DNA of 64,000 nt from GCA-003244245 sp039924425 (GTDB lineage: Bacteria; Actinomycetota; Actinomycetes; Mycobacteriales; Pseudonocardiaceae): contig JBDTAX010000045.1 in the NCBI GenBank assembly GCA_039924425.1, positions 7,543 to 71,542 of the forward strand, given 5' to 3'. Within the stretch, counting starts at the first letter, position 1, and the number at the start of each line of letters is the position of its first letter. Below are positions 1 to 8,093 of the stretch, piece after piece. The position numbers were made by a program, and so were the translations under genes. The notes under the pieces were generated by a model. It worked only from the letters and a program-made list of their open reading frames with translations. It was not told where the DNA came from and searched no databases.

Positions 1-2
1 CC

Positions 3-113
3 CTGTTCGGCCCCACCCTCCCCGCCAAGTCCATGTTGCGGGTTCAGATGGCCGCCGACCCGCATGTCCCCCAGTGGGTGGCGGTACCCAATCCGCTGGT
101 GGCAGCCGAATGA
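3..113 (+). CDS. IucA/IucC-family siderophore synthetase, C-terminal end only
   Basis: Only the last 36 codons are inside the window. The reading frame that ends at the TGA at 111-113 translates to a tail with LFGPTLPAKSMLRVQMAAD and then VAVPNPLV. This resembles the tail of the next gene (LFAPTVPVKAFARMRLD and VRNPL), so I read it as the end of a second NRPS-independent siderophore (NIS) synthetase that adenylates a carboxylate such as citrate and joins it to an amine. The stop codon overlaps the ATG of the next gene (ATGA), so the two synthetases are probably translationally coupled in one siderophore operon. The call rests on tail similarity only; the catalytic part lies to the left of the window. 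Confidence 0.6.
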   Translation: MFGPTLPAKSMLRVQMAADPHVPQWVAVPNPLVAAE

Positions 114-2128
114 GCAGCTACGGCATCATCCCAGAACATCCGCAACTCCACACGATCGAGGAGCTGCGGATGTATGAGACGCTGGCGGCGACCGCGCCGC
201 GGTACGCCAGCGCGTTCCTCAAGCACCTGCCCAGGGCGCGGAGCGTGGTTTTGCGCCGGCTGCTCGCGGCCCTGTGGCGAGAGGACGTTGGCGGGATCCG
301 GACAGCCAGCCGCCGTCTCGACGCCCACCCGGGCCACCGCGCGGACTTGCTGGCGCTGGCGTCACTGCTGGGCGGTGTTCAGGCCGGTGGCTGGCACGCC
401 CACGAGCTGGACGCCGCGACGGTGCTGGCTTTCCCGATCCGCGCCGAACACGCCTTCGACAACATCACGCTGGGCCACCCGGTGCTGTGCCTGCGGGACG
501 GCGAGACGACCGTGATCGCCGCACCGCACGATCTCGTCGAGCTGCTGGCCGGCCGCGCTCCCGCCCCGGTTTGGTGGTCGTTCGCCACCGAGCTCGTGGA
601 CGCCGTGACCAACCTCGCCCTGGCCTACGCCCGAGCCGAGGAGCAGCGGCTGGCCCTACTCCGGCGCGACGCGCCGGACACGGCGGGTCGCGCGCGGATG
701 CTCGGCGAGCGGGAGACGCCCGGAGAGGTGCTGGTGTTCTTCGAGCGACTCAACACCGAGGGGCACAACCTGCACCCGTGCGGGCGCGGCCGGTTGGGGA
801 TGTCACCAGCCGCCGTGCTGCGCCACGACCTGGAGTCCGACACGCCCACCGATTTGATCATGGTGGGCGTCCGCCGTGAGCGCGTCGAGTCCACACCCGA
901 TGCGCGCGGCCGCGACATCGGGCAGCTGCTGTGCGCCGAGTACCCGAGACTCGCCACCGCCATCGGTGCACAGCTCGACCCCACCGGTTATGTGTTCCTG
1001 CCCGTGCACGCCTGGCAGCTCGAGCAGGTCGTCGTCCCGCTGTTCGCCGAGGAGATCGCGGTGGGCACGGTGGTTCCCGTGCCCACCGCCCGGCTGGCTG
1101 GGGTGCCGACGTCCAGCCTGCGGACGTTGCTCACCGAGCGCTCCCCCGCGGGCCGGCGCCTGCTCGTCAAGACCGCGCTCGACACGCTGATCGGCTCGAC
1201 CCAGCGGTCCATCTCCGCGCACACGACGAACAACGGCCCGGTGTACAGCCGGCTGCTCCAGCGGGCCATTGCCCGTGAGCCGGTGCTGGCCGAGCGGATC
1301 GTCCTGCTCGAGGAGCTCACTGGGGCCAGTTACCTGCCGCCGGCCCACGCTCCGGATCCCGACGGCCGCTCCCGCGCGCTATCCGCGCTCGTCCGCCGCG
1401 ACATCAGCGACTACCTGCACCCCGACGAGCTGCCGGTGCCCGGCTGCGCGCTGCCCGCCCGCGCGCCGCTGACGGAGTCCAGCGTTCTAGTCGAGCTCGT
1501 CACCCGCTACGGCACGACACGCGGCGAGCCAGACCTGGGCACGGCCGGGCTGGGCTTCGCGCAGGAGTACGCCGCGCTGCTGCTGCCGGTGAGCGTGATT
1601 CTGATGACCAAATACGGCATCGCGCTGGAGGCCCACCTGCAGAACTGCATCGTCACCTTCGTCGACGCCGTGCCCACCCGGTTGGTGTTGCGGGACTGGG
1701 GCGGGATGCGAATCTACCCGCCGCGGCTGCGCCGGCAGGGGCTGCCCTTCACCCCCCGGCCGGGAGCGGTCACGGTGACCGACGACGTGCACGTGATGCG
1801 GGCCAAGATGCTGTACACCGTGCTGTCGAACCACCTCGGGGAGATCGTGGCCCACCTGGTCGCGCGGTGCGGCGTCGACCCGCACGCGGCGTGGCGGCGC
1901 GTGCGGGCGATCCTGGAGGAGCTCCTCACCGGCTTGGACGCCGATCCGGCGCTGCGCGAGGACGTCGCCGCTGATCGCGCCGCGCTGTTCGCGCCGACGG
2001 TGCCCGTCAAGGCGTTCGCCCGAATGCGGCTGGATCCAGCCGGCGGCGACCAGTACGCGCAGGTGCGCAACCCGCTGCACGAGCACGCGTGGGCACCATG
2101 TCTTGCGCTGAGCACGCGGCGGCGTTGA
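110..2128 (+). CDS. NRPS-independent siderophore synthetase, IucA/IucC family
   Basis: This 672 aa protein has the usual length of NIS synthetases (about 580-680 aa). These cytoplasmic enzymes use ATP to activate a polycarboxylate and condense it with an amine or hydroxylamine during siderophore assembly. Recognisable blocks are HNLHPCGRGRLGMS (ATP/substrate loop), FLPVHAWQLEQVV (matching the family's HPWQ block), GSTQRSISAHTTNNGPVYSR (family ITSxxR-type block), EAHLQNCIVTFVD followed by RLVLRDWGG, and the C-terminal PVKAFARMRL. The ATG at 110 is chosen because it overlaps the upstream stop; an in-frame GTG at 74 is also open. The 3' end overlaps the start of the decarboxylase. Two synthetases with a decarboxylase recall staphyloferrin B-type loci, but the product cannot be deduced here. 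Confidence 0.9.
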   Translation: MSSYGIIPEHPQLHTIEELRMYETLAATAPRYASAFLKHLPRARSVVLRRLLAALWREDVGGIRTASRRLDAHPGHRADLLALASLLGGVQAGGWHAHELDAATVLAFPIRAEHAFDNITLGHPVLCLRDGETTVIAAPHDLVELLAGRAPAPVWWSFATELVDAVTNLALAYARAEEQRLALLRRDAPDTAGRARMLGERETPGEVLVFFERLNTEGHNLHPCGRGRLGMSPAAVLRHDLESDTPTDLIMVGVRRERVESTPDARGRDIGQLLCAEYPRLATAIGAQLDPTGYVFLPVHAWQLEQVVVPLFAEEIAVGTVVPVPTARLAGVPTSSLRTLLTERSPAGRRLLVKTALDTLIGSTQRSISAHTTNNGPVYSRLLQRAIAREPVLAERIVLLEELTGASYLPPAHAPDPDGRSRALSALVRRDISDYLHPDELPVPGCALPARAPLTESSVLVELVTRYGTTRGEPDLGTAGLGFAQEYAALLLPVSVILMTKYGIALEAHLQNCIVTFVDAVPTRLVLRDWGGMRIYPPRLRRQGLPFTPRPGAVTVTDDVHVMRAKMLYTVLSNHLGEIVAHLVARCGVDPHAAWRRVRAILEELLTGLDADPALREDVAADRAALFAPTVPVKAFARMRLDPAGGDQYAQVRNPLHEHAWAPCLALSTRRR

Positions 2129-3495
2129 CCGCCCAAGCTTTGCGACCGCGAGGGCCCGCCTGGGACCGGGTGCGCGAGGTGCTGCGCGGGCAGGCAGCCG
2201 GCGAGCAGCCGGTGTGCGCGTACGTCTACGACCTCGATGCGCTCCTCGAGCGGGCCGAGGCGGTCCGCGTAGCGCTGCCGGGGCGGTGCGAGCTGTACTA
2301 CGCGGTCAAGGCCAACAGTCATCCCGCGGTGCTGAGCACGCTGGCGAAGCACGTCACGGGGTTCGAGGTGGCCTCGCTGGGCGAGATCGACAAGGCGCTC
2401 GCCGCGGGCGCGTCGCGGCTGGCGTTCAGCGGCCCGGCCAAGACCGACGCGGAGATCGCCGGCGCGCTGCGGGCCGGCCTGGGCCTGCTCAACGTGGAGA
2501 GCCTGCACGAGCTGCGCCGGGTGGGACTGATCGGGGCGCGGCTGGGTGTCCAGGTGCCGGTTGCGCTGCGAGTGAACCGGCGCTCCAGCGGCCTGGCGGG
2601 CGAGCTGCGGCGGATGGCCGGAACCGCCACCCAGTTCGGGATCGACGAGACCCTGCTAACGCAGGCGGTGGAGCTGGCCCGCTCACTGGCGGCAGCGGTG
2701 CGGCTGCGCGGTTTTCACCTGCACGCGGCCTCGAACAACCTCGACGCGGCCGCGCACGCCCGCTTCGTGGCCGACAGCGTGGCATGGTGCGTCCAGCAGG
2801 CGGCCCGACACCACATCGACCTGGACGTCATCGACGTCGGCGGCGGCATCGGCGTGCCCTACACCGGTGGTGCGGGCTTCGACCTGCCCCGCTTCGCCGC
2901 CGGGCTCAGCGCCGTGATGGACCAGCTACCTCCCGGCGTGCGGTTGATCTTCGAGCTGGGTCGGTTCCTGGTGGCCGAGGCTGGTTGGTACGCCGCCGAG
3001 GTGCTCGACCTCAAGTACACCCACGGCCGTCATTTCGCGGTGCTGCGCGGCGGGACCCACCACTTCCGGCTGCCGGCCGCCTGGGGATACAGTCACCCGT
3101 TCGCGGTGCTACCGATCGAGACGTGGCGCTACCCGTTCGTCCGGCCGGAGATACGCGCGGTGTGTGTCGACGTCGCCGGTGAGCTGTGCACCCCCCGGGA
3201 CGTGCTCGCCCGGGGAGTCTGGGTCGAGCGGCTGCGCGTCGGTGACATTGTGGTGTTCCCGCTGGCTGGGGCATACGGCTGGGAGATCTCCCACCACGAC
3301 TTCCTCAGCCATCCCCACCCCACCCAACTCGTCCTGGCGCCGGCGTTACGAGCGCCCCACGCTCGCCCCGAAGTCAAAAACGATCCTGAAACGACCCGTG
3401 GGACGGGAGTGACTGCTGAGCTTTCTGGGAGCCTTGCACTACGGGAGCAGCGATCACCCCACGCTACCCGCCGACTTTCTCTAAAGAGTGAATAG
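2098..3495 (+). CDS. Type III PLP-dependent decarboxylase of the siderophore operon
   Basis: A 465 aa fold-type III PLP enzyme of the diaminopimelate/ornithine decarboxylase family. The Schiff-base lysine lies in ELYYAVKANSHP, the PLP-phosphate glycine loop is VIDVGGGIGVPY, the arginine-containing block is FELGRFLVAEAG, and GELCTPRDVL carries the active-site cysteine contributed across the dimer. It overlaps the upstream NIS synthetase by 31 bp, so it probably supplies an amine or decarboxylates a citryl intermediate, as SbnH does in staphyloferrin B assembly; that role is inferred from context. The ATG at 2098 is preferred over the GTG at 2089. The last ~45 residues, after the block ending DFLSHPHP, look like a non-conserved extension and run into the repeat region, so a lost ancestral stop is possible. 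Confidence 0.85.
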   Translation: MSCAEHAAALTAQALRPRGPAWDRVREVLRGQAAGEQPVCAYVYDLDALLERAEAVRVALPGRCELYYAVKANSHPAVLSTLAKHVTGFEVASLGEIDKALAAGASRLAFSGPAKTDAEIAGALRAGLGLLNVESLHELRRVGLIGARLGVQVPVALRVNRRSSGLAGELRRMAGTATQFGIDETLLTQAVELARSLAAAVRLRGFHLHAASNNLDAAAHARFVADSVAWCVQQAARHHIDLDVIDVGGGIGVPYTGGAGFDLPRFAAGLSAVMDQLPPGVRLIFELGRFLVAEAGWYAAEVLDLKYTHGRHFAVLRGGTHHFRLPAAWGYSHPFAVLPIETWRYPFVRPEIRAVCVDVAGELCTPRDVLARGVWVERLRVGDIVVFPLAGAYGWEISHHDFLSHPHPTQLVLAPALRAPHARPEVKNDPETTRGTGVTAELSGSLALREQRSPHATRRLSLKSE

Positions 3496-3713
3496 TCAAC
3501 ATTGTTGGAGACGCTGGCCAATGGTCCGAAATTTCGTTCAACCTGTTCACTCTCTGAATACAAATGATCGCCCCATGTCATCGGCCAACTTGCTCTAACG
3601 AGTGAATAGTCAACATTGTTGGAGATACGGGGCAATGGTCCGATATTCGGTTTGATCGGTTCACTCTCCGAGCACGAATAGTCGCCACGTGTTACCTGTT
3701 GATCCGCTTGAAT
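3486..3713. repeat. Two tandem 114-bp direct repeats with internal inverted ends
   Basis: Two head-to-tail copies occupy 3486-3599 and 3600-3713. The first 26 bases are identical, and the rest aligns without gaps at roughly three quarters identity by eye. Each copy starts with GAGTGAA and carries TTCACTC about 60 bp later (3546-3552 and 3660-3666), so each unit can form an imperfect hairpin. A shorter third stretch resembling the unit's 3' end (the GATCACCCCACG region just before 3486) overlaps the end of the decarboxylase gene. The region is clearly more AT-rich than its flanks and lies directly upstream of the promoter of the peptide gene. It may be a regulator binding array, a structured leader or the relic of a mobile repeat. 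Confidence 0.85.
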
Positions 3714-3729
3714 AATTTTAGATAAAACC

Positions 3730-3758
3730 TTGACGACAAGGGTGGCCGAGCGGATAGT
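3730..3758 (+). promoter_or_regulatory. Sigma-70-type promoter for the hydrophobic peptide gene
   Basis: TTGACG (3730-3735) and GATAGT (3753-3758) are separated by exactly 17 bp. This is a good housekeeping-type promoter about 70 bp ahead of the peptide start codon and just after the 114-bp repeats. Confidence 0.6.
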
Positions 3759-3767
3759 TACTGGAAC

Positions 3768-3796
3768 CAGTTGGGTGTACCGCAAGAGACCAACTG
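3768..3796 (+). promoter_or_regulatory. Hairpin in the peptide-gene leader
   Basis: CAGTTGG (3768-3774) pairs perfectly with CCAACTG (3790-3796) in the predicted 5' untranslated leader, between the promoter and the ribosome binding site GAAAGG (about 3812). It could stabilise or regulate the transcript; the role is inferred. Confidence 0.4.
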
Positions 3797-3829
3797 CTCC
3801 CATCAGGTTGACGAAAGGACTGATTCAAC

Positions 3830-4030
3830 ATGTTTAGCTTCGCTAGTCTTTTTTCTGCCATCACAGGTCTCCTCGGCGGGACGAGTGGCCTCACCAGTCT
3901 CGCCAGTACCGGGCTGAGTCTTGCCACCAGCGCGTTGAGCACTGCCACCGCCGCGTTGGGTTTGGGCACCAGTGCTCTTAGCGACCGCCGGCTCAAGTCC
4001 GATATTGTGGCGGTGGGTTGGAGTCGATGA
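3830..4030 (+). CDS. Small hydrophobic peptide ending in an S74 autoprotease signature
   Basis: A 66 aa product with a Shine-Dalgarno-like GAAAGG about 10 nt before the ATG. Residues 1-50 are made almost only of Ala, Gly, Ser, Thr, Leu and Phe, with GLLGG and repeated TSAL/SLATSAL units; this looks like a membrane-active or membrane-spanning segment with no charges. The end reads SDRRLKSDI, which is the start of the peptidase S74 intramolecular chaperone domain (tail-fibre/endosialidase type), where Ser and the Lys five residues later are the self-cleavage pair. The frame stops after WSR, and the rest of the S74 domain follows in another frame starting at 4027. Either the domain is split into two coupled genes or a frameshift broke a single ~155 aa protein. 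Self-cleavage would release a hydrophobic peptide of about 50 aa. Confidence 0.7.
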   Translation: MFSFASLFSAITGLLGGTSGLTSLASTGLSLATSALSTATAALGLGTSALSDRRLKSDIVAVGWSR

Positions 4031-4305
4031 ACGACACCGGACCGGTCAACGGTTGCGAAGTTCTTGCCAAGCTCGATGCGTTGCCAGTGGCGACGTGGCG
4101 TTACCGGTGGGAGGCCACCGGTGTGCGCCATCTGGGCCCGATGGCCCAGGACTGGCATGCCGCATTCGGTTTAGGAAAGGGCGATACCACCATCCCGATG
4201 GTGGATTCCCACGGTGTGCTGGTGGTTGCGATACAGGCTCTACACCGTCAGCTGATCGAGCTGCGCGCCGAGGTTGACCAGATACATCAGCAGTTGGCTG
4301 ACTGA
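4027..4305 (+). CDS. S74-type intramolecular chaperone domain, C-terminal part
   Basis: A 92 aa product whose ATG overlaps the stop of the peptide gene (ATGA). The features match the rest of a peptidase S74 domain: TWRYRWE, HLGPMAQDWHAAFGLG (the 'GxxAQ' block), VDSHGVLVVAIQALHRQL, and a C-terminal coiled-coil helix with regular Leu/Ile spacing. In phage tail proteins this domain helps the preceding segment trimerise and then cuts itself off. Here it would complete the SDRRLK motif at the end of the preceding frame, so the two genes are best seen as one functional unit, either coupled in translation or broken by a frameshift near 4010-4027. A TTG start at 4018 is also possible. Confidence 0.65.
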   Translation: MNDTGPVNGCEVLAKLDALPVATWRYRWEATGVRHLGPMAQDWHAAFGLGKGDTTIPMVDSHGVLVVAIQALHRQLIELRAEVDQIHQQLAD

Positions 4306-4326
4306 CTTCTCAGCTCGCCACTGACC

Positions 4327-4367
4327 GCTCGGTTCGCCCGGCACGTTGCTCGCCGGGCGAACCGAGC
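4327..4367 (+). terminator. Strong hairpin between S74 gene and permease
   Basis: A perfect 16-bp inverted repeat (GCTCGGTTCGCCCGGC and its complement, loop of 9) lies 22 bp after the S74 stop. There is no T tract, as is common for actinobacterial terminators. It would separate the peptide/S74 transcript from the permease or allow only partial read-through. Confidence 0.65.
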
Positions 4368-4473
4368 GCGCCCGCATACGGCACACGGCAGCGATCAAAG
4401 AATTGTGATGGCATTGCGATGACAATGAGAAAATTCACTGGACACCTGCGCGGAATTGAGAACGGGTCGGCAC

Positions 4474-5715
4474 ATGAAATTACGAGAGGCGGTGCTCATC
4501 GCGCTACGCGCGGTGCGCGCCCACCGGCTGCGCTCCGCGCTGACCATGCTCGGCCTCATCATCGGAATCTCGGCGGTGATCCTGCTGGTCGCCATCGGCG
4601 ACGGGGTGCAGAAATCGGTCGATGCGCGCATTGAGCCACTGGCCGATCTGATCACTATCGTGGCCACGACCGGGGACCTCCCCGGCGGCCCCGCCCCGAA
4701 AAATCTGACCGATGCCGATGTCGAGGCATTGCGAAAAGCACCGGACGTCGTCGCCGTCACCCCGGTGGTTACCGGCCCATCCCTGATTGGAACCGATGCC
4801 GCCCAGTCGACCCTCCCCTCACGGGTAACCGTGGTCGGCTCCACTGACCACTGGTTCGAAGTGGCTGACCGGGATATTCAGACTGGATCCTTCTTTGACC
4901 AGGCCCAGGTTCGCTCCGCCGCGAGAGTGGTGGTGCTGGGGCCCACCGCGGTGACCAACCTGTTCGGCGGCGACTCCACTACCGCCCTGGGCAGCACCGT
5001 CCGGATCAACCGCCAGACCTTCACCGTCATCGGGGTGATGCAGACCGTCGGCCTGCCAGGCGACAACATCGTGGTCATGCCGCTGAGCACCGCACGCAGC
5101 TATGTCTTCGGTCACGGCGACATCGTCAACGAGGTCACTGCGCAAGCAACTCGCTCGGCCGCTGTGCCCGCCGCCGAAGAACAGGTCACCAACATCCTCG
5201 ACAACCGACACCGCATCAGAAACCCAGCATCCCGAGATTTCGAAGTCCAGACCCTGACAACCGCCATCTCCAGGTTCAACCAGATCCTGCAGATCCTCAC
5301 CTTGTTCACCGCCGCTGTCGCCACGGTCTCCCTGGTCGTCGGCTCGATCGGCGTCCTGAACATCATGCTGGTCTCAGTCACCGAACGAACCCGAGAGATC
5401 GGGATCCGCAAAGCGATCGGCGCCACCAAGCGCGCCATCCTCGAACAGTTCCTCATCGAATCCATCGTCCTGGCCAGCCTCGGCGGGCTCATCGGCATTG
5501 GCGTCGGAATCGGACTGTCCCTGCTCAGCGGCGTCATCGCGGCCGCCTTCGCGAGCCACCTCGGCCCCGTCCTCGCCGGGTTCACCCCCGTCGTGAGCGT
5601 CCTGCCCGTGGTGGTGTCCTTCACGATCAGCCTCGCGATCGGGCTCATCGCCGGCGGCTACCCGGCTTATCGCGCCGCCCGGTTGCGCCCGGTGGAAGCC
5701 CTCAGATACGAGTAA
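4474..5715 (+). CDS. MacB/FtsX-type ABC transporter permease without ATPase partner (copy 1)
   Basis: A 413 aa membrane protein with the MacB plan. One transmembrane helix near the N terminus (about 20-42, LTMLGLIIGISAVILLVAIG) is followed by a large extracytoplasmic domain (about 45-270) and then an FtsX domain with three helices (about 285-305, 335-365, 375-400). The cytoplasmic coupling motif ERTREIGIRKAIGAT is intact. MacB permeases normally work as dimers with an ATPase to move peptides or small amphiphiles across or out of the membrane. No ATPase gene lies nearby, so it must borrow one or is an orphan. It is a close paralogue of the permease at 60560-61801, including the bases just before the start codon. 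The ATG at 4474 is matched to the start of that paralogue; no strong ribosome binding site is seen. Confidence 0.85.
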   Translation: MKLREAVLIALRAVRAHRLRSALTMLGLIIGISAVILLVAIGDGVQKSVDARIEPLADLITIVATTGDLPGGPAPKNLTDADVEALRKAPDVVAVTPVVTGPSLIGTDAAQSTLPSRVTVVGSTDHWFEVADRDIQTGSFFDQAQVRSAARVVVLGPTAVTNLFGGDSTTALGSTVRINRQTFTVIGVMQTVGLPGDNIVVMPLSTARSYVFGHGDIVNEVTAQATRSAAVPAAEEQVTNILDNRHRIRNPASRDFEVQTLTTAISRFNQILQILTLFTAAVATVSLVVGSIGVLNIMLVSVTERTREIGIRKAIGATKRAILEQFLIESIVLASLGGLIGIGVGIGLSLLSGVIAAAFASHLGPVLAGFTPVVSVLPVVVSFTISLAIGLIAGGYPAYRAARLRPVEALRYE

Positions 5716-5743
5716 GAGAGCGCACGCACCCCGCGTCACAGCA

Positions 5744-7129
5744 TCAGCGGCCGCGGATGATCTGGCGCAGCCGGGGCAGCCGCTGAGCCAGCGCCCGTTC
5801 CGCGCCGTGGCCGCTCGGCTGGTAGTAGTCCCGGCTGACCAGGGCGTCCGGCGGGTATTGCTGAGCCAGCACGCCCTCAGGCGCGTCGTGCGGGTAGCGG
5901 TAGCCCAGCGCGTGACCGAGCTGGGCGGAGCCGGCGTAGTGCCCGTCGCGCAGGTGAGCCGGGACCGCTCCGGTGGCGCCGGCCCGGACGTCGGCCAGCG
6001 CCGAGTCGATTGCGGTGAGCACCGCGTTGGATTTCGGCGCGGTGGCCAGGTGCACGGTGGCCTGGGCCAGCGCCAACCGGCCCTCGGGCATCCCGATGAG
6101 CGCCACGGCATGGGCGGCGGCCACCGCGGCCTGCAGCGCGCTCGGATCGGCCATGCCGATGTCCTCGCTGGCGTGCACCACCAGCCGCCGGGCGATGAAC
6201 CGGGGGTCCTCGCCCGCCTCCACCATGCGCGCCAGGTAGTGCAGCGCCGCGTCCACATCGGAGCCCCGGATGGCCTTGATGAACGCGCTGATCACGTCGT
6301 AGTGCTGGTCCCCGGCCCGGTCGTAGCGCACCGCGGCCCGGTCCACCACGGACTCGACGCGGGCCAGGTCCACCTCGCGGGCACCCACCGAGGCCACCGC
6401 CTCGGCGGCGGTCTCCAGCGCGGTCAACGCCCGCCGGGCGTCCCCGCCGGCCAGGCGCACCAGATGGTCCTCCGCCGCGGGCACCAGCGTGATCGACCCG
6501 TCCAGACCCCTCGGGTCGGCCAGCGCACGCCGGATCAGGGTCCGCACGTCATCGTCAGGCAACGGGTGCAGTTGCAGCACCAGCGAGCGGGACAGCAGCG
6601 GCGAGACCATCGAGAAGAACGGGTTCTCCGTGGTCGCGGCGACCAGCAGCACGACCCGGTCCTCCACCGCGCCGAGCAGCGCGTCCTGCTGAGTGCGGGA
6701 GAAGCGGTGCACCTCGTCGATGAACAGCACCGTGGCGTCCCCACCCTCACGGCCCAACCGGCGGCGCGCGGCGTCAATCACCGCGCGGACTTCCTTGACC
6801 CCGGCCGACAGCGCCGACAGCGCCTCGAAGCGCCGCCCGGTCACCCGCGAGACCAGCCGGGCCAGCGTCGTCTTCCCGGTCCCCGGTGGCCCGTACAAGA
6901 TCACCGACGCCGCGTGGCCGCCTTCGACCAGCCTGCGCAGGGGGCTGCCGGGCGCCAGCAGGTGGTCTTGCCCGAGGACCTCCTCCAGGGTGGCCGGCCG
7001 CATCCGCACCGCCAGCGGCGCCGAGGCGGACAGCCGTCGCTGTGCGAGGTGCTCGGCCCGCGCGGCGAACAGTCCCTCGTCGAACAGCGCCGCCCCGTCG
7101 TTATCTGCTGCCACTCCGTTATCGACCAC
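5744..7129 (-). CDS. rarA: Replication-associated recombination protein A (RarA/MgsA AAA ATPase)
   Basis: A 461 aa AAA+ ATPase of the RarA/MgsA/WRNIP1 family, which acts at stalled replication forks as a clamp-loader-like tetramer. Visible motifs are Walker A GPPGTGKTTLA, Walker B VLFIDEVHRFSRTQQDALL, sensor-1 VAATTENPFF, a RALTALE sensor-2 region and the C-terminal MgsA domain (EDIGMADPSAL). The GTG at 7129 is chosen; it overlaps the end of the SGNH hydrolase gene by 11 bp, so the two genes are probably co-transcribed. A GTG at 7114 would also serve. The gene converges with the permease, with only ~30 bp between stops. Confidence 0.93.
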   Translation of the reverse strand: MVDNGVAADNDGAALFDEGLFAARAEHLAQRRLSASAPLAVRMRPATLEEVLGQDHLLAPGSPLRRLVEGGHAASVILYGPPGTGKTTLARLVSRVTGRRFEALSALSAGVKEVRAVIDAARRRLGREGGDATVLFIDEVHRFSRTQQDALLGAVEDRVVLLVAATTENPFFSMVSPLLSRSLVLQLHPLPDDDVRTLIRRALADPRGLDGSITLVPAAEDHLVRLAGGDARRALTALETAAEAVASVGAREVDLARVESVVDRAAVRYDRAGDQHYDVISAFIKAIRGSDVDAALHYLARMVEAGEDPRFIARRLVVHASEDIGMADPSALQAAVAAAHAVALIGMPEGRLALAQATVHLATAPKSNAVLTAIDSALADVRAGATGAVPAHLRDGHYAGSAQLGHALGYRYPHDAPEGVLAQQYPPDALVSRDYYQPSGHGAERALAQRLPRLRQIIRGR

Positions 7130-7949
7130 ATCGCGACGGTACCGCCGCCGGCCGACCGACCAGGTCCCGCAGCACCAGCTTGGCGGCATACGGCACCAGG
7201 TCCCGGCCGCGCCGAGCCAGCCACGGCACGCCGTAGAAGACGAGCCAGCCGACGTGGTGGGCGGTGGTCAGCCGCCGACCCCCCGCGCAGGTCAGATCGA
7301 CGGGATGGGGCACCGCGACGCCGGCACCCGCGAGCAGCTCAGCGAAGCCGGCGGCGAGCATCCGGTGCCCGAGCTCAGAGGGGTGCAGCCGGTCCACGCT
7401 CCACGCCGCGGGGTCACCGGCACCGGGCATCAAATGCAGGTCCAGGCACAGCGCGCCGCGCCGGGCCACCACCTGATCAGTGGCGTCGTTGAGCTGCCCG
7501 ATCCGCTGGTGCAAGGCACGGCGCAGGGGCCCAGGCAACCGGAACACCCGTCCGTGATCGTGAAACCGGGTGGTCAGCACCGCGGCCCCGCTGGCCCGCA
7601 GCGCGGTGACCGTGACGTCAAGGTCCTCGCGCAGCGCGGCGGGATCGAAATCCGAGCGCAGCGTGTCGTTCATCCCAGCCATGATCACCACTGTGTCGGG
7701 GCGCGCCGCCAGCGCGCCGGGCAGCTGCCGGCGCCGCAGGTCGGCCAGCCGCGCGCCGACAGCGGACAGGTTGGTGTAGCGGACCTCGCCCGGGGCACCG
7801 AGTGCCGCCGCCAGCAGCGGGCCGAAACCACGCCAACCCCCAGCGGGCAGCGGGTCGCCCAGCCCGACCGAGGTGGAATCACCGAGCACAGTCAGGCTCG
7901 CGACGCGACGACTCAGCGGACGAACAACGGGGAGCGTTTCCACGGTCAC
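7119..7949 (-). CDS. SGNH/GDSL hydrolase-family esterase
   Basis: A 276 aa protein with the SGNH blocks in order: block I LGDSTSVGLGD (catalytic Ser), a glycine in the oxyanion region, block III VIMAGMNDTL (Asn), and block V SVDRLHPSELGHRML with the Asp-x-x-His pair. It is a predicted esterase or lipase acting on a lipid, acetylated sugar or thioester. No signal peptide is visible, so it may be cytoplasmic. The start is a GTG at 7949. The substrate is unknown. Confidence 0.85.
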   Translation of the reverse strand: MTVETLPVVRPLSRRVASLTVLGDSTSVGLGDPLPAGGWRGFGPLLAAALGAPGEVRYTNLSAVGARLADLRRRQLPGALAARPDTVVIMAGMNDTLRSDFDPAALREDLDVTVTALRASGAAVLTTRFHDHGRVFRLPGPLRRALHQRIGQLNDATDQVVARRGALCLDLHLMPGAGDPAAWSVDRLHPSELGHRMLAAGFAELLAGAGVAVPHPVDLTCAGGRRLTTAHHVGWLVFYGVPWLARRGRDLVPYAAKLVLRDLVGRPAAVPSRCGR

Positions 7950-8093
7950 TCAACGATGATCACCCGACTGGGCTCACTGCTGGTGAGCGCACGGTGACAT
8001 GTCGGCGACAGCCTCACGAATTATCCGTGTCACGACTCACCGCGCGATCCAGACTTCATAGGCGGATCGGTCAGTAACAGGCAGGGGCTCGTC

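Noticed and set aside
3129..3803. 224-codon open frame on the minus strand across the end of the decarboxylase and the 114-bp repeats
   Set aside because: It is antisense to a clear gene in its first half, shows no family match, and its apparent protein repeat simply follows from the 114-bp period being a multiple of three.
5807..7492. 561-codon plus-strand frame
   Set aside because: Antisense shadow of rarA and the SGNH hydrolase; low-complexity product.
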